A stretch of DNA of 64,000 nucleotides from JALZAI01 sp038212215 (GTDB lineage: Bacteria; Actinomycetota; Actinomycetes; Mycobacteriales; Jatrophihabitantaceae), in the NCBI GenBank assembly GCA_038212215.1, contig JBBQUT010000007.1:97825-161824 (forward strand). Reading direction: 5' to 3'. The notes beneath the pieces are model-generated. The model was not told the origin of the DNA, made no database searches, and was given only the letters and a program-made list of their open reading frames with translations. Numbering within the stretch: position 1 is the first letter of the stretch; the number at the start of each line of letters is the position of its first letter. Below are positions 33,732 to 42,312 of the stretch, one piece after another. Made by a program: the position numbers and the translations under genes.

Positions 33732-34475
33732 ATGCAGGGTGTCGCCTTGTCCGACGCACTAGCCCACGCGCCTGTGGCGGGCCCGGTACCGATCTGCGAG
33801 GTCTGGACCACGACCACGGACCGCCTCCGGCCTCGCCATCTCGACCTGCTCGCCGAGGACGAGCGCACGAAGGCAGACCGATACCGGCGCCGCGAGGACC
33901 GCGATCGTTCGGTGCTCGCTGCCGCGCTGCTGCGGCTCGTGGCAGCGCGATGGCTTACCGGTGCGGACACACCGGACGATGAGGCGGCGCGCGATGTTCG
34001 GGTCGTGCGAACGTGCGCCGAGTGCGGCCGACCGCACGGCAAGCCGTCCGTCGGCGCGGACCTGCACATCTCTGTGAGCCATGCGGGTGCCGTCGTCGTT
34101 GTGGCGGTCTCCCGGATGGCAGCGGTGGGCGTCGACATCGAACCGCTGTCTCGCGCCGCCGATGCCTCTGCCGCGCTGCGCGCGGCCCGGACACCAAACG
34201 CATCCGGGCTCGATCCGTACGGCCTGGATGCGCTGCGCACCTGGACACGTGCGGAGGCGGTGGCGAAGGCGACCGGTACGGGACTCGCCGTTCGACCAAC
34301 CGGCGACGCCGCTGCACCGCCCTCCTGCACATACGTCGACCTGGACCGCCCCGTCGGTTACCTCGGCGCACTCGCGGTGCTTACCCGCGAACCGCTCCGC
34401 GCCGTCCGGCACGACGGCGACGAGTTGTCGGCCAATGCCGAACCGGCGAACATCGGAAGGGGCTGGTCGTCGTGA
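33732..34475 (+). CDS. 4'-phosphopantetheinyl transferase (Sfp type)
   Basis: A 247-residue Sfp-type PPTase. ISVSHAGAVVVVAVS is the SH motif, VGVDIEPLSR the GVDIE metal-binding motif, and TWTRAEAVAKATG replaces the usual WxxKEAxxK with a conserved Ala-Glu-Ala-x-x-Lys. It transfers phosphopantetheine from CoA to a carrier-domain serine. Its stop overlaps the carboxylic acid reductase start as GTGA, so that reductase is its obvious client. Bacterial CARs need such activation. Confidence 0.9.
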   Translation: MQGVALSDALAHAPVAGPVPICEVWTTTTDRLRPRHLDLLAEDERTKADRYRRREDRDRSVLAAALLRLVAARWLTGADTPDDEAARDVRVVRTCAECGRPHGKPSVGADLHISVSHAGAVVVVAVSRMAAVGVDIEPLSRAADASAALRAARTPNASGLDPYGLDALRTWTRAEAVAKATGTGLAVRPTGDAAAPPSCTYVDLDRPVGYLGALAVLTREPLRAVRHDGDELSANAEPANIGRGWSS

Positions 34476-37400
34476 CCGCCGATCCACCGACCGCGACAGG
34501 TCCCGCGCGCCGGGTCCTCGATCTCGCGTCCCGCGATGCGCAACTGCAACAGCTCGCGCCGGACGCGACGGTCACCGCCGAGGTGACTCGTCCGAATCAG
34601 ACACTCGCAGGCATCGTGTCCGCGATTCTGGCCGGCTACGCCACCCGCCCAGCGCTGGGTGAGCGCTGCTACGAGGTGAGCCAGGATGACACCGGACGTG
34701 ACGTGCGCCGCTGGCTCCCCGAGTTCAAGGCCATCACGTATGCCGAGCTCGAACGCCGTGTCCGCGCCGTTGTCACGGTGTGGCAGCACGACGAGGGCCG
34801 GCGCGTTGAGCCGGGCGAAGCGGTCTGCGTCCTCGGCTTCGCCAGCACTGACTACGCGACGCTCGACCTGGCCTGCGCACTCGCCCAGGCGATGGCCGTG
34901 CCGTTGCAGACCTCGCTCGCCGGCCAAGACCTCGAGCGGATCATCAGCGACACGGAGTCGGTTGTGATCGCGGCGACGGCCGCTGACCTCGTCATCGGTG
35001 CGGAGTTGGCCGCGCGACAATCGTCGGTGCACACGCTCATCTCCTTCGATCTCGATCTGCGCATCGACGCCGACCGCGAACAGTGGACGAAGGCTGAGGC
35101 GCAGCTCGCGGGTTCGGGCACCGCGCTCGTGACGATCGACGATCTCGTGGCAGCCGGTTCTGGCCGGCCGTGGGAACCGCTCGCGCCCCTCACAGATCCG
35201 CAACGGATGGCGCTGCTCATCCATTCATCCGGCTCCACCGGCACTCCCAAGGGCGCCATCGTGACCGAACGGCATGCCCGGTTCCAGTTCACCAACATCC
35301 CGTCGACGCCGCTGCCCACCGTGCGGCTCTGCTTCGCGCCAATGAACCACTTCATGGGCCGCGGCGCTGTGTTCAACACGTTGGCGCGCGGCGGCACTGC
35401 GTACTTCACCGCGAACGCCGACATGTCCACCCTGTTCGAGGACTGGCGGCTCGTCCGCCCGACCGAGGCGGTGGTGTTCCCGCGCGTCCTAGAGATGGTC
35501 TATCGGCACTTCCTCGCCGAGGTCGCGCGCCTGACATCGGCCGATCCGACCGCCGAGGATGAGCTGATTCGGCAGCGCGTGATGAAGGAGATGCGCTACA
35601 CCTACCTCGGCGACCGCATCTGCTCGCTCTTCGGCGGCTCGGCTCCGCTGACGCCCGAGATCCGCGACTTCATCAAAGCGTGCTTCCCGGTTGCGTACGC
35701 GGAGGGCTACGGCACGACCGAGGCCGGCGGATCGGTGACGGTGCGCGACCGTATCAACCGGTCTGAGGTGCTCGACTACCGCCTGCGCGATGTCCCGGAA
35801 CTGGGTTACTACGCCACCGACAAGCCGTTCCCGCGCGGCGAGTTGTGTGTGAAGACCCGCCTCGCGATCCCTGGCTACTTCAAGAACCCGGAAGCGACAG
35901 CCGCGCTCTACGACGAGGACGGCTTCCTGCGCACCGGCGACATCATGGAGGAGCGCGGTCCCGATCACCTCGTATACATCGATCGCCGCAACGACGTCCT
36001 GAAGTTGGCGCAGGGTGAATTCGTGACGCTGGGCGCGGTCGGCACGGCGTTCGAGACGCACAGCGACGCCATCCGGCAGATCTTCGTGTATGGCAACTCG
36101 GCGCGAGCGTTTCTCCTTGCAGTGGTCGTGCCAGACGCTGCCGTGCTCGAACACCAGCTCGGCGCCGACCGGTCAGAAGCACGGGTCAAGGAGTTGATTC
36201 GCGCAGAGTTGGCGCGGGTGGCGAACGAGCAGGCGATGCGGTCGTTCGAAGTGCCGCGCGACTTCATCGTCGAGTCCGAGCCGTTCAGTCAACAGAACGG
36301 CTTGTTGTCGAGCGTCTCGAAACGACTGCGTCCACGCCTGCTCGAACGCTACGGCGAGCGGCTCGAGCAGATGTACGAGGACCTCGAACGCAAGCAACAT
36401 GTCGACCTTGTCGCGCTGCGCGACGAGCGCGGCTCGAGTGTGTTGGAACGCATCGGGCGGGCGTTGGCCGCCACCCTCAGCCTCGACGGGATCGACACTG
36501 CGGAGCGCCGCAGCTTTGCCGAATACGGCGGGGATTCGCTCGGCGCGGCCTCGTTCGCGGCGCTGCTGAGCGACATCTTCGGCGTGGACGTCGACCTGAA
36601 TCTGATCCTCAGTCCGGTCGGCCACCCGCAGGCATGGGCCGCGGCGATCGAGGGGACGATGGCCTCCGCCGCGGGACAGCGTCCGACGGCGCGAACGGTG
36701 CACGGCGAACATGCGCGGCGGCTGTCTGCCGCGGACCTCGACATCATCCGCTTGCAGGTTGGCCTTCCGGATCTCATCGTGAAGCACGCCGCCGGGCCGG
36801 CGGCAGACGTGACACGGCGGGTGCTGGTCACCGGGGCGACCGGCTTCCTCGGCCGCTTCCTCTGCTTGGAGTGGCTGGAACGATTGGCGCCGCTCGGCGG
36901 GACAGTGGTGTGCATCGTCCGGGCGCGGGACGAGACGGCGGCGTTGTCACGGCTGCGGGCGGCGTTCGCCGGCGATGACAAGCTCGCCCATCGCTTTGCT
37001 CGCGTCGAGCCGAATCTCGAGGTGGTCGTCGGTGACATCGGCGAGGAGCGCCTCGGCGTGGACGATGCGACCTGGGACCGGTTGGCCGAACAGGTCGACC
37101 GCATCGTCCACCCCGGCGCGCTCGTCAACCATGTGTTGAGGTACGAGGATCTCTTTGGACCCAACGTGATGGGCACGGCTGAACTGGTCACGCTGGCACT
37201 CAGCCGCCGCATCAAGCCGATCGACTTCGTGTCGTCCATGGCCGTCGTGCCGTATCTCAACAAGAGCGGCGGCATCGACGAAGGCAGCCCGCTCGCCACT
37301 GCGATCGAGATCAAGGACCGCTACAGCGCGCACTACGGCGCCAGCAAGTGGGCCGCCGAGTCGGTGCTGCACAGCGCACACGCACGCTTCGGCCTGCCCG

Positions 37401-37996
37401 TGACCATCTTCCGCGGCGACATGATGCTGCCGCACCGGCAGTACCGCCGGCAGGTGAACGCCCCGGACGTCTTCGTCCGCCTGGTTCAGAGCCTGATCCT
37501 GACCGGCCTCGCCCCATCGTCGTTCTATGTCACGCCCGCTGACGGGACACCGCCGACGGCTCACTACGACGGCCTGCCGGTGGACTTCATCGCGTCGGCG
37601 ATGGTGGCCGTCGCGGCGACTTGCGGTGGCGGGATCGAGACGTTCCATGTCGTTAACCCGCATGAGGACGACGGCATCTCGCTCGACACCGTGGTCGGCT
37701 GGATCGCCGCAGCGGGCTATCCGTTGCAACGCCTCGACGACTACGCAGAGTGGTTGCGGCGCTTCGAGAGCGCTCTGCACGCATTGCCCGACGATCAGCG
37801 CCAGCGGTCGTCGTTGTCGGTAATCGATTCCTTGCGCCATCCGGCAACACCGCAGGCCAAGCCGATCGGCAGCGCGCGATTCGTCAACGCGGTGCGGCAG
37901 GAAGCTCCGGAACCGGAGATCCCGCACCTGTCCGCGGAGTTCATCGCGAAGTGCGTCGGCGACCTCGTGGAACTCGGCCTGATCCCCGGCCGGTAG
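34472..37996 (+). CDS. car: Carboxylic acid reductase (A-PCP-R)
   Basis: A 1174-residue multidomain enzyme of normal CAR length. The adenylation domain (1 to about 640) has IHSSGSTGTPKGAI and AEGYGTTEAGGS. The carrier domain has YGGDSLGAASF with the phosphopantetheine Ser near residue 688. The reductase domain begins near 783 with VLVTGATGFLGRFL and has HYGASKWAAE (Tyr-x-x-x-Lys) near 954. It reduces carboxylic acids to aldehydes with ATP and NADPH. The coupled PPTase gene upstream activates it. With nearby acyl-CoA ligase and WS/DGAT genes it may feed alcohols into wax esters, or detoxify aromatic acids. Confidence 0.96.
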   Translation: MTADPPTATGPARRVLDLASRDAQLQQLAPDATVTAEVTRPNQTLAGIVSAILAGYATRPALGERCYEVSQDDTGRDVRRWLPEFKAITYAELERRVRAVVTVWQHDEGRRVEPGEAVCVLGFASTDYATLDLACALAQAMAVPLQTSLAGQDLERIISDTESVVIAATAADLVIGAELAARQSSVHTLISFDLDLRIDADREQWTKAEAQLAGSGTALVTIDDLVAAGSGRPWEPLAPLTDPQRMALLIHSSGSTGTPKGAIVTERHARFQFTNIPSTPLPTVRLCFAPMNHFMGRGAVFNTLARGGTAYFTANADMSTLFEDWRLVRPTEAVVFPRVLEMVYRHFLAEVARLTSADPTAEDELIRQRVMKEMRYTYLGDRICSLFGGSAPLTPEIRDFIKACFPVAYAEGYGTTEAGGSVTVRDRINRSEVLDYRLRDVPELGYYATDKPFPRGELCVKTRLAIPGYFKNPEATAALYDEDGFLRTGDIMEERGPDHLVYIDRRNDVLKLAQGEFVTLGAVGTAFETHSDAIRQIFVYGNSARAFLLAVVVPDAAVLEHQLGADRSEARVKELIRAELARVANEQAMRSFEVPRDFIVESEPFSQQNGLLSSVSKRLRPRLLERYGERLEQMYEDLERKQHVDLVALRDERGSSVLERIGRALAATLSLDGIDTAERRSFAEYGGDSLGAASFAALLSDIFGVDVDLNLILSPVGHPQAWAAAIEGTMASAAGQRPTARTVHGEHARRLSAADLDIIRLQVGLPDLIVKHAAGPAADVTRRVLVTGATGFLGRFLCLEWLERLAPLGGTVVCIVRARDETAALSRLRAAFAGDDKLAHRFARVEPNLEVVVGDIGEERLGVDDATWDRLAEQVDRIVHPGALVNHVLRYEDLFGPNVMGTAELVTLALSRRIKPIDFVSSMAVVPYLNKSGGIDEGSPLATAIEIKDRYSAHYGASKWAAESVLHSAHARFGLPVTIFRGDMMLPHRQYRRQVNAPDVFVRLVQSLILTGLAPSSFYVTPADGTPPTAHYDGLPVDFIASAMVAVAATCGGGIETFHVVNPHEDDGISLDTVVGWIAAAGYPLQRLDDYAEWLRRFESALHALPDDQRQRSSLSVIDSLRHPATPQAKPIGSARFVNAVRQEAPEPEIPHLSAEFIAKCVGDLVELGLIPGR

Positions 37997-38013
37997 CCGC
38001 GGCCTGGCGGCGG

Positions 38014-38155
38014 CTACTGTTCGTAGCGCAACGCGTCGGGGAGCACGTAGTGCGGGTCGATGTCGCCGCGGCCGGTGAGCGCGTCCATCGTGGCCAGGAC
38101 GTCCCGGGTTGCGGCGACGTCGTGATGCCTTGTGCCACGGTGTGCGTCCAGGGTC
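38014..38155 (-). pseudogene. C-terminal gene fragment, possibly dihydropteroate synthase-like
   Basis: A minus-strand open frame ending at 38014 encodes RHHDVAATRDVLATMDALTG and a tail DPHYVLPDALRYEQ. The HDVxATRxVL segment recalls the C-terminal end of FolP-type dihydropteroate synthases. No N-terminal part is found: the frame breaks at the GGGTCAA repeats. It looks like the stump of a gene cut by insertion or deletion. The family assignment is weak. Confidence 0.4.
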
Positions 38156-38170
38156 AAATCGGGTCAATAC
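38151..38170 (+). repeat. Tandem GGGTCAA repeat, left copy
   Basis: GGGTCAAATC and GGGTCAATAC stand in tandem, 10 bases each, sharing GGGTCAA. A similar tandem pair with 11-base units is at 44624-44645 on the same strand. The left copy coincides with the broken end of the fragment at 38014-38155. Such repeats resemble arm-type or accessory sites of integrative elements (inference). Confidence 0.55.
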
Positions 38171-38235
38171 GACCGCGCTCAATGACTCGATCACCCCGCT
38201 GCACCCGGCTGGCTGCGTGCGAGGGGGCGGACATG

Positions 38236-38263
38236 CCGATGGCCCGCGTAGGCAGGCCATCGG
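38236..38263 (-). terminator. Hairpin downstream of the esterase gene
   Basis: CCGATGGCC (38236-38244) and GGCCATCGG (38255-38263) form a perfect 9-bp stem with a 10-base loop. It lies 29 bases beyond the esterase stop on the minus strand and faces the end of the carboxylic acid reductase region from the other side. No T-run is present. Confidence 0.55.
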
Positions 38264-38291
38264 TGTGCGGTGCTCTATTAGGCGCGCGGTG

Positions 38292-39257
38292 TCAGGTGGC
38301 GTGCAGCGCGTCTCGCAGGGTGGTGGAGGCGAGCCTGATCGCTGCGTCGGCCGCGTGGGTCTCGCGCAGGGCGTTGAGCATCACGAAATCGTGGATGATG
38401 CCCTGGAATCGGACAGCCGTGACGGCTACTCCGGCTTCGCGCAGCTTGTTGGCGTAGGCCTCGCCCTCATCGCGCAGGACGTCTGCCTCGCCGGTGATCA
38501 CGAGAGCCGGTGGCAGTCCGGTGAGTTGTTCGATGGTCGCCCGCAGGGGTGAGGCGGTGATCTGGGACCGTTCGCCTTCATCGCTGGTGTACTGATCCCA
38601 GAACCACTTCATGCCGTCGCGACGCAAGAAGTAGCCGGTGGCGAACTGCCGGTACGACGCGGTATCGAATGCGGCGTCGGTGACGGGATAGAACAGCACC
38701 TGCTGAGTGAAGGTGACGTCTCCGCGGTCCTTGGCCATCAGGGTGAGAGCGGCACTCATGTTGCCCCCTACGGAGTCGCCCGCGATGGCAATCCGGCGAC
38801 CGTTCAGCCCGCTGGCGTGTCCCTGAGTGGTGATCCATTGTGCGACGGCGTAGCTCTGCTCGATGGCGACCGGGTAGCGAGCCTCGGGAGACAGGTCGTA
38901 CTCGGGGAAGACGACTGCAGCGTTCGCACCGACGGCGAGTTCGCGGACCAATCGGTCGTGGGTGTTGGCGTTGCCGAATACCCAGCCTGCGCCGTGGATG
39001 TAGAGGATCACCGGCAGGACTTCGGTGCTGCCGCCCGGCTTGACGATCCGTACCTTCACCTGGCCGGTTGGCCCGCCAGCGACCGTGATCCACTGCTCGT
39101 CGACCTCGGGCTGGGCGACCACGTCGGCCTGGACGTCGTCGACGATCTTTCGACCCTCTTCAGGCGTCAGTTCGAACAGGTAGGGCGGCGCGTCGGTGGC
39201 TTGCGCGAATGCGAGTGCCGCAGGCTCCAGCACCGGCTTGTTCGTGTCTTGCAGCAT
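38292..39257 (-). CDS. Alpha/beta-hydrolase, hormone-sensitive-lipase (HSL) family esterase
   Basis: A 321-residue esterase with AGGAGCC ahead of the ATG. ILYIHGAGWVFGNANTHDRL is the HGxGW oxyanion hole and IAGDSVGGNMSAALTL the GDSxGG nucleophile, both diagnostic of the HSL family. The Asp is in ITGEADVLRDEGEAY and the His in RFQGIIHDF. It hydrolyses short- to medium-chain esters in the cytoplasm. It is divergent from an OhrR-like regulator, which probably controls it. Confidence 0.93.
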   Translation of the reverse strand: MLQDTNKPVLEPAALAFAQATDAPPYLFELTPEEGRKIVDDVQADVVAQPEVDEQWITVAGGPTGQVKVRIVKPGGSTEVLPVILYIHGAGWVFGNANTHDRLVRELAVGANAAVVFPEYDLSPEARYPVAIEQSYAVAQWITTQGHASGLNGRRIAIAGDSVGGNMSAALTLMAKDRGDVTFTQQVLFYPVTDAAFDTASYRQFATGYFLRRDGMKWFWDQYTSDEGERSQITASPLRATIEQLTGLPPALVITGEADVLRDEGEAYANKLREAGVAVTAVRFQGIIHDFVMLNALRETHAADAAIRLASTTLRDALHAT

Positions 39258-39320
39258 GGTGGCTCCTTCATCGGACGCGGGCCAGCTGACCCGCAGAGAA
39301 ATCTAGCACACGATTACCTT

Positions 39321-39359
39321 GTGCACCAGTTCTTGGTATCACTGGAAATAGTGCACCTG
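39321..39359. promoter_or_regulatory. Direct repeats GTGCACCAG/GTGCACCTG in the esterase-OhrR intergenic region
   Basis: GTGCACCAG (39321-39329) and GTGCACCTG (39351-39359) are 30 bases apart, three helical turns. Each contains the palindrome GTGCAC, and CCAGT...ACTGG forms another inverted repeat between them. They occupy the 120-base divergent region and are the best operator candidates for the MarR-type regulator. Confidence 0.5.
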
Positions 39360-39377
39360 GCAAGCTAGGCTCGGCGC

Positions 39378-39872
39378 ATGCCCAGCCGCCCCCGCGACAC
39401 CCAGTCGACAACAGAGTTCTCGATGCTTCTGGACGACCAGATGTGTTTCGCCCTGTACGCCGCCTCGCGCGCGGTCACCGGGCTGTACCGGCCGATGCTC
39501 GACGAGCTGGGCCTGACCTACCCGCAGTACCTCGTGCTGCTGCTCCTCTGGGACCGCGACGAGGTGTCCGTCAACGACGTTGTCAGCGCGCTACAGCTCG
39601 ACTACGGCACTGTGACTCCCCTGCTGAAACGCCTCGAGACCAACGGCCTGGTGCATCGTGAGCGTCGCCGGGACGACGAACGCACGGTCCGGGTAACGCT
39701 CACCGATCAAGGTGCCGCGCTGCGCAAGCGGGCGACGGCATTTCCTGCTGCAATCGGCGACGCGATGGGCCTGGACCCGAAGGAGTTCGAGCGCACCAAG
39801 GCCACCCTCCGCAAACTCACCGCAAACGTCTCCGCCCGCACCCACCCGACCGCTGCCCAGGACGACAGCTGA
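39378..39872 (+). CDS. MarR/OhrR-family regulator
   Basis: A 164-residue regulator. MLLDDQMCFALYAASRAVTG, then LYRPMLDELGLTYPQYLVLL, is the OhrR N-terminus including the conserved redox-sensing Cys. VSALQLDYGTVTPLLKRLET is the recognition helix and RRRDDERTVRVTLTDQG the wing. OhrR normally represses ohr in response to organic hydroperoxides. Here no ohr gene is adjacent; an esterase gene is divergent instead, so the target may differ. The start may also be ATG 39423. Confidence 0.88.
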   Translation: MPSRPRDTQSTTEFSMLLDDQMCFALYAASRAVTGLYRPMLDELGLTYPQYLVLLLLWDRDEVSVNDVVSALQLDYGTVTPLLKRLETNGLVHRERRRDDERTVRVTLTDQGAALRKRATAFPAAIGDAMGLDPKEFERTKATLRKLTANVSARTHPTAAQDDS

Positions 39873-40254
39873 CAACGACGGCAAGGCAGACAACAATCCG
39901 GGCGGCGTCCACGTCGGCCCGTCGATGTCGGAATAGGTCTGACCTGGCCGTCGGGTCCTTCATCCGTGACCCCAACAACCCGACCATGAGGCCCTCGTCG
40001 AGCGCGCACGAACGCGTTGTCGACGAGGGTGTAATGCGCCGTCGCGGTAGGGTCCCCGCTAGGACTGGGTTAGATGCTGTGGTGAGATGCAATCGCTCGA
40101 TCCCCATGGCGACGGTGTGTTGAGCAACCCCAACATTCGCGCGGCCGTCACATGGTTGAGCACGTCGTCCGGATTACGTTCGCCGGCGGGTTGGAGGACG
40201 TGACGGTGGCGATGCGCGGGGCGCAACGTCCGAAGATCACCGTGCTGGACTCGC
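39873..40254. other. 382-base stretch without a recognisable gene
   Basis: No frame here has convincing coding signals on either strand. It holds a perfect 10-bp inverted repeat, CCCTCGTCGA (39992-40001) and TCGACGAGGG (40020-40029), with an 18-base loop that contains AACGCGTT. This may be a terminator for the MarR-type gene or the end of a lost element. The remainder is unremarkable. Confidence 0.4.
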
Positions 40255-40812
40255 TCATGCCTGGCCTCCGTTGGCGGATCGGGTGCGTCGAAACAGGCGG
40301 CTGATCATGGTGGCGATGGCGAGTTGGCTTGGGGCGAAGTAGTGGTTCTTGGGCAGATCGTCGGCGACGTCCTGCTCGCGTAGCCGGTAATAAATGTGGC
40401 GCTGCGCCGGGGGCAGCGCATCCTGGTCGGCGAAGTTCACGCTGGGGATGAAGACCATCCCGGCCGACCCGCCGATCGTCTCGATGAACGGCTGGCCGCA
40501 CTGGTCGCAGCGGCCACGGTCGAGGCGCGCGCACTTGGCGAATCGCCCCTTGTCGGGATTACCGAAACGCGAGCCGCGGCCGTGCGCGAAACCGGCAGGC
40601 AACAGTTTGGGATTGATGAACGTCGCGTGCTCGGCGTGCATCACGATGTTCCTCGCGCGCACGAAGGTGACGTCGGTGTACGGGGCGCCCATGAACTGTT
40701 GGCAGTACAGGCAGTGGCAGTAGAACCGCTGCATGCCAACCCCGCCGCGCACCTCGAAGGTGTTCGCGCCGCAGGAGCAGGAACCGCGTGTCACGGCCGG
40801 AGTGGCGCTCAT
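40255..40812 (-). CDS. GFA-domain (glutathione-dependent formaldehyde-activating-like) zinc protein
   Basis: A 185-residue protein with zinc-binding cysteines in GSCSCGANTFEV, FYCHCLYCQQFMG and CARLDRGRCDQCG, the arrangement of the GFA/CENP-V family. Members bind thiol adducts of aldehydes or act as structural zinc proteins; true glutathione chemistry is unlikely in an actinobacterium. Its ATG overlaps the aldehyde dehydrogenase stop by 4 bases, so both are translated together, which suggests a role in aldehyde handling. Confidence 0.82.
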   Translation of the reverse strand: MSATPAVTRGSCSCGANTFEVRGGVGMQRFYCHCLYCQQFMGAPYTDVTFVRARNIVMHAEHATFINPKLLPAGFAHGRGSRFGNPDKGRFAKCARLDRGRCDQCGQPFIETIGGSAGMVFIPSVNFADQDALPPAQRHIYYRLREQDVADDLPKNHYFAPSQLAIATMISRLFRRTRSANGGQA

Positions 40813-42251
40813 CGGAGGAAGAAGTTCAGGAGGGCGTCGGCACGCTTGCCGAACGGGGCGTGCAGCAGGTTGATGCTGTTCCAGCGGCCCTGGACGTAGA
40901 CACCCTTGGGGTGGCTGAGGGTGCGGAAGCCTTCGATGCCGTGGTACTTGCCCATGCCACTTTCGCCGACGCCGCCGAACGGAAGATCGTCCTGGCCGAC
41001 GTGCATGATCGTGCCGTTCGCCGTCACGTTGCCCGAGGTGGTTCGATCGAGCACCCTGCGCCGATCGGCGTCGTCGCTGCCGAAGTAATACAGCGCCAGC
41101 GGACGCGGCCGGGCGTTCACGTAGTCGATCGCCTCGTCGATGTCGCGGTAGGCGAAGATCGGCAGGATCGGACCGAAGATCTCCTCGTGCGCGATCCGCA
41201 TCTCGTCGGTGACGCCGAGCACCACGCTCGGCGCCAGGGTGTGCGGACGCTGCGCCGCGTCGCCGGGCCGGTGACCGACCTCGATGATCTTCGCTCCATG
41301 CGCACCCGCGTCCTCCAGCAGGCCGGTGAGGATCGCGTACTGCTGGTCGTTGACGATCGAGGTGTAGTCGATGCTCGTCGGGCCGTCGGGGTAAGCGGCC
41401 TTCACCAGCCTGTCGTAGCTCTCGATGAAGGTGTCGACGTCGCCCTCGTGCACCAGTGCGTAGTCCGGGGCGATACAGGTCTGCCCGCCACTGAGCAGCT
41501 TGCCGAACACAATGGAGGACACCGTCGCGTCGTTCACCCGGCCCTTGGCGATGATCGTCGGAGACTTCCCGCCCAACTCGAGCGTGACCGGGACGAGGTT
41601 CGCACTCGCCGCCTTCATCACAGCGCGGCCGACCGAACTACTGCCGGTGAAGACGAGATGATCGAAAGGCAGCGAGGAGAAGGCCGAGCCGTCACCGCTG
41701 ACGACCGTGACCTGCTCCTCCGGAAACAACTCGCTGACCATCGAGGCGAGCAGGGCATTCGTGGCCGGGCTGAACTTCGAGGGCTTGAGCATGACCCGAT
41801 TGCCGGCCGCGATCGCGGTCACCACCGGCATCAGCGACAGGTTCACCGGATAGTTCCACGGCGAGATCACGCCGACGACACCAAGCGGCTGGTACTCGAC
41901 GTGATTGCTGCCGGCGCGCTGGTGCACCGCGATGTGGCGACGAGAGGGTCGCATGAAGCGAGCCAGATTGCGCTCGACGTAGTCGATGCCCTGGACCACG
42001 CCCAGAACTTCCATCATCGCGGTCTCGTGACGTGATCGATTGCCGAAGTCTGCGTTGATCGCCTCCTCGATCGCGCGGCGTTGCACGATCAGGGCCGCCT
42101 TGAACCGCTTCAGGTCGCTGCGTCGCTGGGCCGGTGACGGCGCTCCGTCACGCACGCAGGCGGCCCGCTGACCGGCGAGGATGTGCTCGAACCGTTCGCG
42201 GTCGACGCGGGTTTCGGCGACTGTGTTCGGTTCGGACGTGGTGATGGACAT
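40809..42251 (-). CDS. Aldehyde dehydrogenase, coniferyl-aldehyde-dehydrogenase-like
   Basis: A 480-residue NAD(P)-dependent aldehyde dehydrogenase with AGAGGAG before ATG 42251. VVGVISPWNYPVNLSLMPVV, VFTGSSSVGRAVM, VTLELGGKSPTI (general-base Glu) and GGQTCIAPDY (catalytic Cys) are present. FGGVGESGMGKYHGIEGFRT is the typical C-terminal region of the coniferyl aldehyde/short ALDH3-like subgroup. It oxidises aldehydes to acids, the reverse direction of the reductase encoded nearby. Operon with GFA protein. Confidence 0.92.
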   Translation of the reverse strand: MSITTSEPNTVAETRVDRERFEHILAGQRAACVRDGAPSPAQRRSDLKRFKAALIVQRRAIEEAINADFGNRSRHETAMMEVLGVVQGIDYVERNLARFMRPSRRHIAVHQRAGSNHVEYQPLGVVGVISPWNYPVNLSLMPVVTAIAAGNRVMLKPSKFSPATNALLASMVSELFPEEQVTVVSGDGSAFSSLPFDHLVFTGSSSVGRAVMKAASANLVPVTLELGGKSPTIIAKGRVNDATVSSIVFGKLLSGGQTCIAPDYALVHEGDVDTFIESYDRLVKAAYPDGPTSIDYTSIVNDQQYAILTGLLEDAGAHGAKIIEVGHRPGDAAQRPHTLAPSVVLGVTDEMRIAHEEIFGPILPIFAYRDIDEAIDYVNARPRPLALYYFGSDDADRRRVLDRTTSGNVTANGTIMHVGQDDLPFGGVGESGMGKYHGIEGFRTLSHPKGVYVQGRWNSINLLHAPFGKRADALLNFFLR

Positions 42252-42312
42252 GGAACTTCTCCTCTGACGATGGCTATCGGGCGGTGCTGGTAGGACGGGG
42301 CTGGTCGATCGG

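Noticed and set aside
33735..34475. PPTase as a holo-ACP synthase for fatty acid synthesis
   Set aside because: Size and motifs are of the Sfp type and the gene overlaps CAR; AcpS-type enzymes are about 120-140 residues.
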